A DNA stretch of 64,000 nucleotides from an uncultured Flavobacteriaceae bacterium (GTDB lineage Bacteria > Bacteroidota > Bacteroidia > Flavobacteriales > Flavobacteriaceae): assembly GCA_947489085.1 (NCBI GenBank), contig CANLCJ010000006.1, positions 1-64,000 of the forward strand, read 5' to 3'. The number at the start of each line of letters is the position of its first letter. The stretch's first letter is position 1. This document shows, one piece after another, positions 19,301 to 27,117 of the stretch. The notes under the pieces were generated by a model. It was given only the letters and a program-made list of their open reading frames with translations, was not told the DNA's origin and did no database searches. Position numbers and translations under genes: made by a program.

Positions 19301-20712
19301 TCTGCTGCAGCTTTAGTTGCTGCTTCTGCTCTACGTTTATCTTCAGCTATGCGTTCTTGTTCTGCTTTTAAACGGGCTGCGGCTTCGGCATCTGCTTTGG
19401 CTTTAGCTGCTGCATCTCGTTTGGCTTGTGCAGCTCGTACTGCTGCTAGTCTATCTGCTTCTGTTCTAGATCTAGCTTCTACCAGAGCTTCTCTTTTATC
19501 TTTTGCTGCTTGTAAAGCTGCTAAGCGATTTTCTTGAGCCTTCTTCTGAAAAGCTGCCCTTCTTTCTTTTGCTTCTTGTATTCTTTTTTGTGATGCTTCT
19601 GCTTGCTGTCTTAACTTTTCTTCACGTTCAGAATTTTTAAGCTGCGCTTCGGCTTTACGCTCTTCTGCAATTCTAATTCTTCGCTCCTCCATAACTTGCC
19701 GATCTGATTCTGAAATAGTATTGGCTTTAACTTTTTTCCTTTTTACGTCAAAAAGAGAAGCTTCTTCATCATCGGCACCATAATTATAGTTGTATTTCTT
19801 GGTAAATTTATAAGCTAATGTAATTTCGTGAGAGCTTCCAAACTCAGCAAAATTTCCTGTAGATTGCTCAAAATTGTATTCTATTGCTACACCTAGCGCT
19901 AAATTAAGACCTACACCTGCAGAAATTCCATATAGTGTATTATAACTTGCTTGCGCCCATACGCCTTTAGGCACTGTGAGCATTGCTAAACCAGACAAAA
20001 CGGTTTGGCCTTGCTTTAGTTCTCCTCTAACTAAACCTGTAAACTTACTTTCGTCTAAAAAGCCACTAGCATCCATATATCCTGTATAAATTACGTGGGC
20101 TTGCAGTGCTTGTTCTGGATTATCTTCTATTACTTGCGCATCTGTTATGCTGTAAGATACTAAATTTTTAACGGATAAACCTAAATCGAAAAACTCTGTT
20201 CCGTAGTTAATACCTGGATCTACTGTTACTATTAAGCTAGATGGTAAACCGGCAAGAAAAGGGTCGCTAGCTTCTGGACTATTAAAAATAACGTTTCCTT
20301 CGTTTATTCCACTTTGATATACACCTAAGTTAAGGCCAAAAGTTAAATTACTGTTTCTATTAAAATTGGCGTTGTAAGCAAAATTTGCAACTCCACCAAA
20401 CGTAGTTAATATTCCAAAATTTTGTTGAAACAAGCCTAAACCAGCTCCTATTTTTTCCGAAAATCGGCCTGAATAGCTAAACAAGAATGTTTGCGGGCCT
20501 TCATCTAACTGTAATAATTGCCTTTTGTTTGTAAATGTTAAGTATTTATTTTGCTCCCTAACTAAACTAAATGTGGGATTTAAGATATACTTATTAAACT
20601 TGAATGAGTTTCTAACTGGTAGCGCTAAAGCAGAAATTGCATTCCCTTCTTGAGAATGAAATTGCTGTATAGTACAGAAAATTAGAAACATATAGAGTAG
20701 GTATTTATTCAT
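16396..20712 (-). CDS. sprD: SprD-like protein: PorP/SprF domain fused to a long Ala/Glu/Lys/Arg coiled coil
   Basis: A 1438-residue protein. Signal peptide about 1-20 (ends FHSQ); a PorP/SprF-type barrel domain about 25-310; then about 800 residues (roughly 338-1145) of uninterrupted helix rich in Ala, Glu, Lys and Arg built of 61-residue units; a second, less regular coiled coil (about 1150-1330); and a C-terminal globular segment (about 1340-1438, GYYMVLAVHTD...YFIYVNKY) that resembles a SPOR-like peptidoglycan-binding fold. Anchored in the outer membrane, the helix could span the periplasm and reach the wall; that is inference. In F. johnsoniae SprD assists SprB-dependent gliding. Start is 1 base after the sprC stop, so translation is probably coupled. 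Confidence 0.88.
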   Translation of the reverse strand: MNKYLLYMFLIFCTIQQFHSQEGNAISALALPVRNSFKFNKYILNPTFSLVREQNKYLTFTNKRQLLQLDEGPQTFLFSYSGRFSEKIGAGLGLFQQNFGILTTFGGVANFAYNANFNRNSNLTFGLNLGVYQSGINEGNVIFNSPEASDPFLAGLPSSLIVTVDPGINYGTEFFDLGLSVKNLVSYSITDAQVIEDNPEQALQAHVIYTGYMDASGFLDESKFTGLVRGELKQGQTVLSGLAMLTVPKGVWAQASYNTLYGISAGVGLNLALGVAIEYNFEQSTGNFAEFGSSHEITLAYKFTKKYNYNYGADDEEASLFDVKRKKVKANTISESDRQVMEERRIRIAEERKAEAQLKNSEREEKLRQQAEASQKRIQEAKERRAAFQKKAQENRLAALQAAKDKREALVEARSRTEADRLAAVRAAQAKRDAAAKAKADAEAAARLKAEQERIAEDKRRAEAATKAAAEADTRTKTEADRLAAVRAAQAKRDAAAKAKTEAAEAKAKADAEAAARLKAEQERIAEDKRRADAAAKAQAEAEARAKTEANRLAAVRTAQAKRKAEARAKAEAEEADRLRAAQERIEEERRRADAKAKAEAEEAARLKAEQERIAEEKRRADAAAKAQAEAEARAKSEAERLAAVRAAQAKREAEAKAKAEAEEAARLKAEQERIAEEKRRADAAVKAQAEAEARAKSEAERLAAVRAAQAKREAEAKAKAEAEEAARLKAEQERIAEEKRRADAAAKAQAEAEARAKSEAERLAAVRAAQAKREAEAKAKAEAEESARLKAEQERIAEEKRKAEAAAKAKAEAEEAARLKAEQERIAEEKRKAEAEAKAKAEAEEAARLKAEQERIAEEKRRADAAAKAQAEAEARAKAEAERLAAVRAAQAKREAEAKAKAEAEEAARLKAEQERLEEERRREEAAAKAQAEAEARAKAEAERLAAVRAAQAKREAEAKAKAEAEEAARLKAEQERLEEERRRAEAAAKAKAEAEARAKAEAERLAAVKAAQAKREAAAKAKAEAEEAARLKAEQERLAKAKAEAEEAARLKAEQERLAEEKRKVEAAAKAKAEAEERLRAEAAAKLKAEQDRLAEEKRKAEEAERLRIEQEAAKKRAEDEKSQRELEERRRLAEARRKAQEIPEATDETSQAMNELAKRTNKSIKSQENLLSRLSEKIANKQKDLDDLKEENDLSEQGIYLAPKPFKSVSAENQALESVKIRLDDALKDQESKIAELEALYEKRKKKVKAKDDPINTFYEQNLVRLKAEQAKILETRAKLISNLNDIKAAIDFERSRRIRKAAFDNQQDRYNKDKAALARIKQTAATKDVQYTEADFDFGQEKSTNIQIVKNILNEKPGYYMVLAVHTDVNKRDAFVTKVVESGEKNVNFFFDVNTNKYFIYVNKYNSIDGARKALLNKKDVPYNSKMSLVKIDN
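18298..18930 (-). repeat. Near-identical 183-bp tandem repeats inside sprD
   Basis: Blocks starting at 18298, 18481, 18664 and 18847 (the last partial) share almost every base over 183 bp, encoding a 61-residue helical unit (EEAARLKAEQER...AAQAKREAEAKAK). Related but more diverged units extend on both sides, from about 17390 to 19480. The near-identity of the central copies, against diverged flanking ones, points to recent duplication or gene conversion in the middle of the array. The unit is in frame, so copy-number change would alter helix length without breaking the protein. Confidence 0.9.
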
Positions 20713-20713
20713 T

Positions 20714-22165
20714 TTACTTTACAACTGTAATAGAGCCTTTTAAGGGGGTTTGGTTCTGTTTTCTAATTATGTAATAGTAAACCGAAGTTACATTGGGTAA
20801 GTTATTTGAGTCTGTAGGCCAAGTGTTTTGATAGTTGGTTGTATCTAAAACAACTTCGCCTTGCATACTTATTATCATTACTCGGGTATCTGGAGTGTTT
20901 ACAAATTCTCTTGGAATTACCCAATTTTGATTATTTGCATCTCCATTTGGTGTTACAACATTTGGTATTCTTGGTACATCTGGAAATGGTTCTGTTACTG
21001 TAAACGTAAATATCTCTGATGCTAAACATTCTTCTGTTTCTGTTATAGTAACCGTATATTCTCCACCTTGGGTAACTAGAAAACTATTTTCTGTAGCATC
21101 TTGGATACTATTACCATTTAAAGTCCATTCAAATTCTGGCGCTATGGCATTTTCTAAAGTTAAAGACACTAATAACTCATCATCGGTTCCTAATGCTACT
21201 GGATTTTCTGTGTCTATATCTATGGATGCTGTAAAACTGGTAGTTACTAAATCTATGGAGGCAGAAGCTGTACAACCTTGCAATTCTATACTCACTGAAA
21301 ACAGTCCTGAATCATTAGTTTCTAATGTTTGGTTTGTCGCGCCTAGTATGGCTTCTCCGTCTCTAAACCATTGGTAACTTTCGGCCATAGTAGTGCTTAA
21401 TATTGTCGGACCATCTGCGGCACAATAAGGGTTACCCAAACTGGACTCTATAGTCGCTAAATCTTCGCCAGATTCTACTTGTGTTACCGTTACTCTATTA
21501 GAAAAAGATCTTGATGTTGCACTACAAGAACCGTAATTGGTTTCTACAAAATAAACTCCTGGAACTGTAACAGAAAGGCTATTTCCTTCTGAAACGAATT
21601 CTGAAGTTGTTTCGCTGGTTTCAATAAACCACCTGTAAGTTAAACTTGGAAACTGTAATGGAGATATGTTTGGTGCTTCTCCTGGATTATCTATAGTTAA
21701 AAGAAAACTACCTCCTGCACAAAACACAGCGTTTTCTTCTAAACCATTAATAGTAAACGGACTGTCTTGAATTCTAAAATAACCTGCGAAATTATTTGAT
21801 GAGCTACTTGTAGACGCTGGGGAGGTTGTTCTAACTCTTACTCTGTAATTTTCTCCTGCGGCGTCTTCTGGCATTTGAAATGTTAGTGTGGCAGGTGAAC
21901 TTGTTATCTCTCCTGGTTCTGAAATAAACACCGTTTCGGGAGCAGAAAAACTTCCTGTAGGATCGGACAACTCAATGAAAAAACGATTTGAAGACCCTAA
22001 ACTGGATTCTCCCGTAAAGGTTATTGTTACATCGTATGTATTGAAATTGTTACCAGCACAAGCATTGTTGAAGCCCAAATTTGGTCTACTAATTGCTACT
22101 TGCGATTGGGCTATTTCACATAGAGAACATAATACTATAAAACAAAAAATGGTAAAATTTTTCAT
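20714..22165 (-). CDS. sprC: SprC-like secreted protein with T9SS type B sorting domain
   Basis: A 483-residue secreted protein at the head of the spr operon. Signal peptide about 1-21 (ends IAQSQ); several immunoglobulin/PKD-like beta-sandwich modules (about 25-395), including YQWFRDGE and FEWTLNGN strands; then a gliding-motility-associated type B sorting domain (about 397-483: IPNVVTPNGDANN, then the final strand SITVVK). In F. johnsoniae SprC is encoded with SprD, SprB and SprF and supports normal SprB function. The orthology call rests on gene order plus architecture, since Ig-like modules alone are not diagnostic. The stop codon is 1 base from the sprD start. Confidence 0.85.
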   Translation of the reverse strand: MKNFTIFCFIVLCSLCEIAQSQVAISRPNLGFNNACAGNNFNTYDVTITFTGESSLGSSNRFFIELSDPTGSFSAPETVFISEPGEITSSPATLTFQMPEDAAGENYRVRVRTTSPASTSSSSNNFAGYFRIQDSPFTINGLEENAVFCAGGSFLLTIDNPGEAPNISPLQFPSLTYRWFIETSETTSEFVSEGNSLSVTVPGVYFVETNYGSCSATSRSFSNRVTVTQVESGEDLATIESSLGNPYCAADGPTILSTTMAESYQWFRDGEAILGATNQTLETNDSGLFSVSIELQGCTASASIDLVTTSFTASIDIDTENPVALGTDDELLVSLTLENAIAPEFEWTLNGNSIQDATENSFLVTQGGEYTVTITETEECLASEIFTFTVTEPFPDVPRIPNVVTPNGDANNQNWVIPREFVNTPDTRVMIISMQGEVVLDTTNYQNTWPTDSNNLPNVTSVYYYIIRKQNQTPLKGSITVVK

Positions 22166-22209
22166 GCAAAGTTTATTTGTCTTATTGAATCTATGGTAAC
22201 TCTATTATT

Positions 22210-22261
22210 AAATGTTGCCATAAAACAATAACTTTACTAGTATTATTGGATGGCAACATTT
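22210..22261. repeat. 52-bp interrupted palindrome between the beta-helix gene and sprC
   Basis: Arms AAATGTTGCCAT (22210-22221) and ATGGCAACATTT (22250-22261) are perfect 12-base inverted repeats, and an inner pair CAATAA/TTATTG (22226-22231, 22243-22248) can extend the stem. It lies 45 bases upstream of the sprC start and 85 bases after the beta-helix gene stop. No run of T follows on either strand, so it is not a typical intrinsic terminator. It could be a regulator-binding site, a structured sprC leader or an RNA-processing hairpin. Confidence 0.75.
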
Positions 22262-22345
22262 GATCTGTTTTGTATTTAGAATTAACTTATGAATATGGTA
22301 TCCGTAATAATTCTAACAACAGTAATATAAAGTTTTATGTTTTTA

Positions 22346-23680
22346 TTATTTACCCTGTTGTGTATTCGTGTTTATATCAGGTATATTAGTTGCTATAATT
22401 TTATTTATTCTCAATCTAAAATCTGGCTTTTTATAACCTTCAGAAGATATAAAAGTCTCTTTATTACTACTTTTAGCGTATACATTAAAGAAACCTCTAT
22501 TACCGTACCAGTTCTCTAAATCGTCGTTATTACTATTACCGTCTACAAAAATATTTCCTTTACAGTTATTAAAATACATTTCTGTTAACGCTACTCTTTC
22601 TAAGCTTTCTTGGTTTACTATTGTATTTTTATCTAATACTACAGCTGGATTAAATCCTGATAAAACAGACTTGGTCATTTTTAATTTAGCACCATCTCCT
22701 ATATATACTGCTTCATGAATTAAGTTCATTTCTATAGCTGCTTCTAAATCTTCACTATCTGTTAAAAACGTTAGATTGTTAGCATCTATCGCTGTTTTTG
22801 TTTTTGTATAATCGAAATCTTTAGCATCTTCAGACAACACAACGTCCAAGCATCTTGCACCTTTACCATTAGAAGTATAAGGTGAGCGTATTGCTAAAGA
22901 ATTGTTTATAGATGAATGTGTACCATAACTAAATTTAAAATCGCTCCCTTTAGCTTTAAAAGACACTAAGTTATTTAATGCAATATTTCCTCCCCAAACT
23001 AAAAACGCATCGTCTCCAGAATTACTTACCATAATGTGTTCTAAAACAGTTCCTGTACCTACACTTGCTAAAAGCAGTCCACTAAAGTAAATATCCTGAG
23101 ACACTCTTTTACCTGCATATTCAATACGTACATACTTCATCGTTCCAGAATTACCTTCTATATTATCTCCTCCATAGTTAGTGTTTTGGTAATCTGACCC
23201 ATTCAAGTAAGGAAAGTGTGTTGCTATAGACCCAGAACCGTATCTATTGATAGGTGCATCTCCCAATATAATAACACCTCCCCAGTCTCCAGCACGTTTT
23301 ACACTTCTATTGGAAGTAAACACAATTGGGTCTGTTTTATAACCTTCTGCCGAAATTTTCGAACCTCTAGAAATTGTTAAAGATCCGTTTGTTTCAAAAT
23401 CTCCGAGTATTACTGCTCCTGGCTCAATTGTTAAAGTAGCGTTGTTAGTAACAAACACACTTCCTAGCAACAGATAAACTTCTCCTTTAGTTAGTGTTGT
23501 GTTTTCAGATATGTTACCTGCTAAGATTTGAGTTGGCTCGCCATAGTCCGTTCTGTTAGTTTCAAACTCAGTCCAATTATTCAACCAGTTTGTTTTACCC
23601 ACGATACCTTTCTCTTGTTGGGCGAAGACAACTTGAACGGCTAAGATGAGCGTAACAGTTATTAATATTATTTTTTTCAT
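22346..23680 (-). CDS. Secreted right-handed beta-helix-type protein of unknown function
   Basis: A 444-residue protein with a signal peptide (about 1-21, ending VVFAQ) and no T9SS sorting domain at its C-terminus. The body shows the short repeated strands typical of parallel beta-helix surface proteins, for example the TLTIEPGAVILGD and SLTISRGSKI turns, then GDWGGVIILGDAP, which occurs in a widespread Bacteroidota family of secreted proteins of unknown role. It should be periplasmic or surface exposed. It lies upstream of sprC in the same direction but is separated by 180 bases holding a palindrome, so it is probably its own unit, driven by the promoter at 23728-23760. Confidence 0.75.
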   Translation of the reverse strand: MKKIILITVTLILAVQVVFAQQEKGIVGKTNWLNNWTEFETNRTDYGEPTQILAGNISENTTLTKGEVYLLLGSVFVTNNATLTIEPGAVILGDFETNGSLTISRGSKISAEGYKTDPIVFTSNRSVKRAGDWGGVIILGDAPINRYGSGSIATHFPYLNGSDYQNTNYGGDNIEGNSGTMKYVRIEYAGKRVSQDIYFSGLLLASVGTGTVLEHIMVSNSGDDAFLVWGGNIALNNLVSFKAKGSDFKFSYGTHSSINNSLAIRSPYTSNGKGARCLDVVLSEDAKDFDYTKTKTAIDANNLTFLTDSEDLEAAIEMNLIHEAVYIGDGAKLKMTKSVLSGFNPAVVLDKNTIVNQESLERVALTEMYFNNCKGNIFVDGNSNNDDLENWYGNRGFFNVYAKSSNKETFISSEGYKKPDFRLRINKIIATNIPDINTNTQQGK

Positions 23681-23727
23681 AATTACGTAAGTTTAAGGGA
23701 TGGATTCTAACTCTATATAATATTAGT

Positions 23728-23760
23728 CAAAAATACGGTAACTATCTACGAAATACACAA
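23728..23760 (-). promoter_or_regulatory. Promoter of the beta-helix protein gene
   Basis: On the minus strand TTG (23760-23758) is followed after 22 bases by TATTTTTG (23735-23728), an exact fit to the Bacteroidota consensus TTG-N17-23-TAnnTTTG. Transcription would start near 23722, giving a leader of about 40 bases before the ATG at 23680. Confidence 0.6.
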
Positions 23761-23966
23761 TATTTCGACGAAATGCATGTTTTAAATCGGATTTTGAGTA
23801 AAAAACATCGATGAAATACAATAAAACACTTGATAATTCAATTTACTTTTGCAATACTATTTCTGAACAAGCTAAATACATTTGTATGTTTGGTTTGCAT
23901 GTGGAGCCTGTTTTTATCTGTAAAATCAAACTCCATTGCATGTATTGCTTTTTTCAAGAATTCGTT

Positions 23967-24410
23967 TTAGTGAAATTTACCGTACTCATGTAGAGATTTA
24001 ATAACTTCCTCGTAGAATATTATGGCAGATACTAAATCGTCTGTATCTGAGTAGGGAAGTAATCGTCTTTGAAAATCAGAGTTTACCGCTAAAAATTCAG
24101 CTGTAGCCTCGTATTGATTGTCTAAGGCTTTTCTATTATCACCATTATCAGGAATACCTAAAGTCGTCATTGTTATACCTGGCTTTGTTGCAAAAGCGAT
24201 ATAAGGCATCAACTTTATGAGCTTTTCGATTCGTTCGATGTATAAACCTAACAACAAGCCTTTAGCCATATCGTCTAGTTCTTCTTTATTATGGTATTTA
24301 CGAATGCCCACATTAGTGTCTATAATACTTTTAGGCTGTTTTTTTTGAGCATATCCAATTCCTGAGATTAATATGAATAGGAAACAAAGAGAGAGTAAAT
24401 TTGATTTCAT
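23967..24410 (-). CDS. Secreted protein of unknown function, conserved in Flavobacteriaceae
   Basis: A 147-residue protein with a clear signal peptide (about 1-22, ending GIGYAQ) and a predicted all-helical mature part. Noticeable blocks are ELDDMAKGLLLGLYIERI, LMPYIAFATKPGITM and FYEEVIKSLHEYGKF. I recall similar short exported proteins in other flavobacteria but no assigned function. It has no lipobox, no membrane segment after the signal and no recognisable catalytic motif. It stands alone, 286 bases upstream of the beta-helix gene and facing away from the HAD gene across a 567-base gap. Confidence 0.7.
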   Translation of the reverse strand: MKSNLLSLCFLFILISGIGYAQKKQPKSIIDTNVGIRKYHNKEELDDMAKGLLLGLYIERIEKLIKLMPYIAFATKPGITMTTLGIPDNGDNRKALDNQYEATAEFLAVNSDFQRRLLPYSDTDDLVSAIIFYEEVIKSLHEYGKFH

Positions 24411-24977
24411 TGTTTTATATTTTAATTCATTTGGCTAATTTATGTAATTTGACGTGAAAAACAATCATTTTGTCGACTTTTTTTTCACTTCATCCGTTTT
24501 TTAGCAAAATGGAGTTACTTAATAATTTAATTTGGTAAAAGTAATCGATTTTTTGACTTAAGCTCGATTTTAGGCTTATTAAAAATAGAATTCTTACAAA
24601 AAAGTTTGCTTTGTCGGTTTTTTTGTAATTTCTTTAAGTTTTCATAATTTTTTTCAATTTAGGGCTTTAAATATAAGGTTTATAGATATCTATTATTTAG
24701 ACACTTTTTGTTTAAAATAGGTCACTCTTTTTACAGAGTTTCACGTTAAATTTCCATGTCTTCTCTTAGCTAAAACCAAATAGCGTGCCGAAATTAATTT
24801 GAAACAAAAAAAACAATAGCGCCTAAGTTAGTGCAGAATACAAAAACCACTTATTAAAAAATTGACAATCAATTACTTAATAACAAAATAGACTTAACAA
24901 ATAGTTTTTATTTATTTAATATATTTTATCTGTTTTTTTTGTAAAATAAAATTAACTTTGAGAATTATTATGCAGCT
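24411..24977. other. 567-bp AT-rich divergent intergenic region
   Basis: No gene is supported here. It separates the minus-strand 147-residue protein gene from the plus-strand HAD gene. It contains two AT-rich inverted repeats: GTGAAAAA/TTTTTCAC (24454-24461 and 24481-24488) and TTACAAAAAA/TTTTTTGTAA (24594-24603 and 24619-24628). Either could be a chance product of base composition. The HAD promoter element is at its right end. Confidence 0.6.
24953..24960 (+). promoter_or_regulatory. -7 element of the HAD phosphatase gene
   Basis: TAACTTTG matches TAnnTTTG exactly and ends 17 bases before the ATG, so the transcript would have a leader of only about 10 bases. No TTG lies at the right distance upstream; the nearest candidate is CTG about 20 bases upstream. 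The call therefore rests on the -7 box alone. Confidence 0.45.
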
Positions 24978-25793
24978 ATGGACTTTTCTAAAGTGAAATT
25001 AGTAGTATCTGATATGGATGGTACTCTACTAAACTCTAATCACAAATTAAGCAATCATTTTTTTAATTTATTTGAAAAAATGCGCGCTCACGGTATTATT
25101 TTTGTCGCAGCTAGTGGCAGGCCTTTCTACAGTATAGTAGACAAGTTTAATACTATTAAAGATGAAATTATTATAGTTGCTGAAAATGGTGGTTTAGTTA
25201 TTAAAGATGATGAAATACTACTTTCTACACCTTTAGAAAAAGAAAATCTGTTTAAAATCACCTCTGTATTACCTTCTCTTAGCAATGCTCATCCTGTATT
25301 TTGTTCTAAAAACAAGGCTTTTGTTATGAGTAAATCTGAAAAATTCCTCAATTTACTTTCTGAATATTACGCCAATTACGAGCTCATCTCGTCTCCAGAA
25401 AGCATTACTGAGGAGATTTATAAAGTTGCCCTGTATCACGAGAAAAGTTCGGAAACTTGCATTTATCCTCATGTAAAACATTTGGAAGCTGATTTTAAAG
25501 TAAAATTATCTGCCACACATTGGGTTGATATTTCTGAAAATGATGGCAATAAAGGTAATGCTGTAAATTACATTCAAGATATTTATAACATTTCTGAAGC
25601 AGAAACGCTCGTTTTTGGCGATTATAATAACGATTTAGAAATGCTGGATAAAGCTTACTTTAGTTACGCTATGGCAAATGCGCATCCAGACGTGAAAGCT
25701 GCTGCTAAATTTAGCACTAAAAGTAATAACGATTTTGGTGTAGAACTCATACTTGAAGCGCTTGTTAGCGCCAAAGAAACCTTATCTTCCTAA
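24978..25793 (+). CDS. Cof-type HAD-superfamily sugar-phosphate phosphatase
   Basis: A 271-residue cytoplasmic hydrolase of the Cof/YidA (HAD-IIB) subfamily, of usual length. The four motifs are visible: VSDMDGTLLNS (nucleophile Asp11, acid/base Asp13), AASGR (motif II), a Lys in the NDGNKGNAV-like loop (motif III) and FGDYNNDLEML (motif IV). Family members dephosphorylate sugar phosphates, nucleotides or flavin precursors; the substrate cannot be read from the sequence. The gene is monocistronic, divergent from the 147-residue secreted protein and convergent with the next gene, whose stop is 18 bases away. A weak AT-rich hairpin at 25792-25807 overlaps the stop. Confidence 0.88.
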   Translation: MDFSKVKLVVSDMDGTLLNSNHKLSNHFFNLFEKMRAHGIIFVAASGRPFYSIVDKFNTIKDEIIIVAENGGLVIKDDEILLSTPLEKENLFKITSVLPSLSNAHPVFCSKNKAFVMSKSEKFLNLLSEYYANYELISSPESITEEIYKVALYHEKSSETCIYPHVKHLEADFKVKLSATHWVDISENDGNKGNAVNYIQDIYNISEAETLVFGDYNNDLEMLDKAYFSYAMANAHPDVKAAAKFSTKSNNDFGVELILEALVSAKETLSS

Positions 25794-25810
25794 CAAACAT
25801 ATTTGTTTCT

Positions 25811-27070
25811 TTAGGTTTTTTGTTTCTTCTTTTTGGCTGCTGGAAACAATACATTATTTAATATTAAGCGGTAACCAGGAGATGTAGGGTGTAAATCTAA
25901 TTCTGTTTTAGGATCTCCTACTCTGTGCTGGTAATCTTCAGGATCGTGCCCCCCATAAAAAGTAAAAAACCCTTTACCTTTTATACCGTGAATGTATTTT
26001 GCTTCTCCATTAGTTTTATTTTCGCCCAACACCAATACGTTAGATTTTATTTCTTCTCTGGAAAATGCTGTAGTTTGCCCCATAAACCCTTTTACGAGTG
26101 CAGTGTGGTTCTGGCACAACATAGTAGGTATTGGATCCCATTTTGCAGAAAACTCCATTAAAGAAAAATAATCTGTAGTTTTAGATATGGCGCGTTTTCT
26201 AGTGGTATCTATGGAAGAGAACTCATAAACTAAAGGACTTCGTTCTAAAACATAGTTTGTAAAAGCAAACGTTTTATTAAAGTCTATTTTATTTTGGTAT
26301 GCTGGACTGCTACCATCTCCATCGAACATCGTTTCGCAAATATCTACGCCCTCTGCAGATAATGCTATGTCGAAACTGTCTGTTGCACTACACATGGCAA
26401 ACATAAAACCGCCACCTATTACGTAATCTCGTATTTTTAAGGCTACAGCTAATTTTTCTTGAGATACTTTTTGATAGCCTAAGCTATTGGCTAATGCTTC
26501 TGCTTGTTGCTTTTCCTTAACGTACCATGATGCCGATCTATATATACTGTAAAACTTGCCGTATTGCCCTGTAAAATCTTCGTGATGTAAATGCAACCAA
26601 TCGAATAGTAATAAGCTATCTCCTAAAACTTCTTCATCATACACCGTTTCGTATGGTATTTCTGCATACTTTAATACCATAGTTACAGCATCATCCCAAG
26701 GCAACTTACTTTTTGGGGTGTATACTGCTACTTTAGGGGCTTTTTCTAGTACTACGGCTTCCATGTTCTGGCTAGGACTAGCTATAGTTTCTAAAATTTC
26801 GGCTGTTTTAGCATTGGATATTACTTCGAAAGACACGCCTCTTATTTTGCATTCTTGCTGTATCGCTTCTGTATCTGGTAACAAAAACGAGCCACCCCTG
26901 TAATTGAGTAACCATTTTACTTTCAACTCTTTTTTAAGAGTCCAATAGGTAATGCCATAGGCTTTTAAATGGTTTTTTTGAGTTTCTACATCCATTGGTA
27001 TCAATATATAGGATGCATAGCTTTGAGCTACCAAAAAAAACAATACAACAGTTGCTAGACTTTTTTTCAT
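25811..27070 (-). CDS. Secreted protein of the family labelled asparagine synthetase B in Bacteroidota
   Basis: A 419-residue protein with an N-terminal signal peptide (about 1-19, ending QSYAS). Notable blocks are ILIPMD just after cleavage, LNYRGGSFLLPD, LHHEDFTGQYGKF, GGGFMFAMCSATDSFDIAL, FYGGHDPEDYQHR and a basic C-terminus. Close relatives are named asparagine synthetase B in databases. The glutamine-hydrolysing N-terminal Cys and the ATP-pyrophosphatase SGGxDS loop of real AsnB are absent, and export makes that activity implausible. The GGGF/CSATDS segments recall class-I glutamine-amidotransferase-like or gliding-GldG-like folds, but I do not assign a function. It is separated from dnaB by 47 bases, same direction. 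Confidence 0.75.
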   Translation of the reverse strand: MKKSLATVVLFFLVAQSYASYILIPMDVETQKNHLKAYGITYWTLKKELKVKWLLNYRGGSFLLPDTEAIQQECKIRGVSFEVISNAKTAEILETIASPSQNMEAVVLEKAPKVAVYTPKSKLPWDDAVTMVLKYAEIPYETVYDEEVLGDSLLLFDWLHLHHEDFTGQYGKFYSIYRSASWYVKEKQQAEALANSLGYQKVSQEKLAVALKIRDYVIGGGFMFAMCSATDSFDIALSAEGVDICETMFDGDGSSPAYQNKIDFNKTFAFTNYVLERSPLVYEFSSIDTTRKRAISKTTDYFSLMEFSAKWDPIPTMLCQNHTALVKGFMGQTTAFSREEIKSNVLVLGENKTNGEAKYIHGIKGKGFFTFYGGHDPEDYQHRVGDPKTELDLHPTSPGYRLILNNVLFPAAKKKKQKT

Positions 27071-27117
27071 AGACTTAAAGGTACTTAAAAAATTAAGTGC
27101 ATTACTTTAATCATTTG

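Noticed and set aside
17498-19537. Several overlapping plus-strand frames rich in Ala/Ser/Leu inside sprD
   Set aside because: They are reverse readings of the Ala/Glu/Lys/Arg coiled-coil repeats. The GC-rich repetitive codons leave all frames open by composition.
23811-23993. 60-codon plus-strand frame between the beta-helix gene and the 147-residue protein gene
   Set aside because: It overlaps the end of the minus-strand gene, is Cys/Phe-rich without any motif, and has no fitting promoter.
24454-24628. Two AT-rich inverted repeats upstream of the HAD gene as terminators
   Set aside because: No gene reads into them; poly-A/poly-T arms of this length are expected by chance in this base composition.
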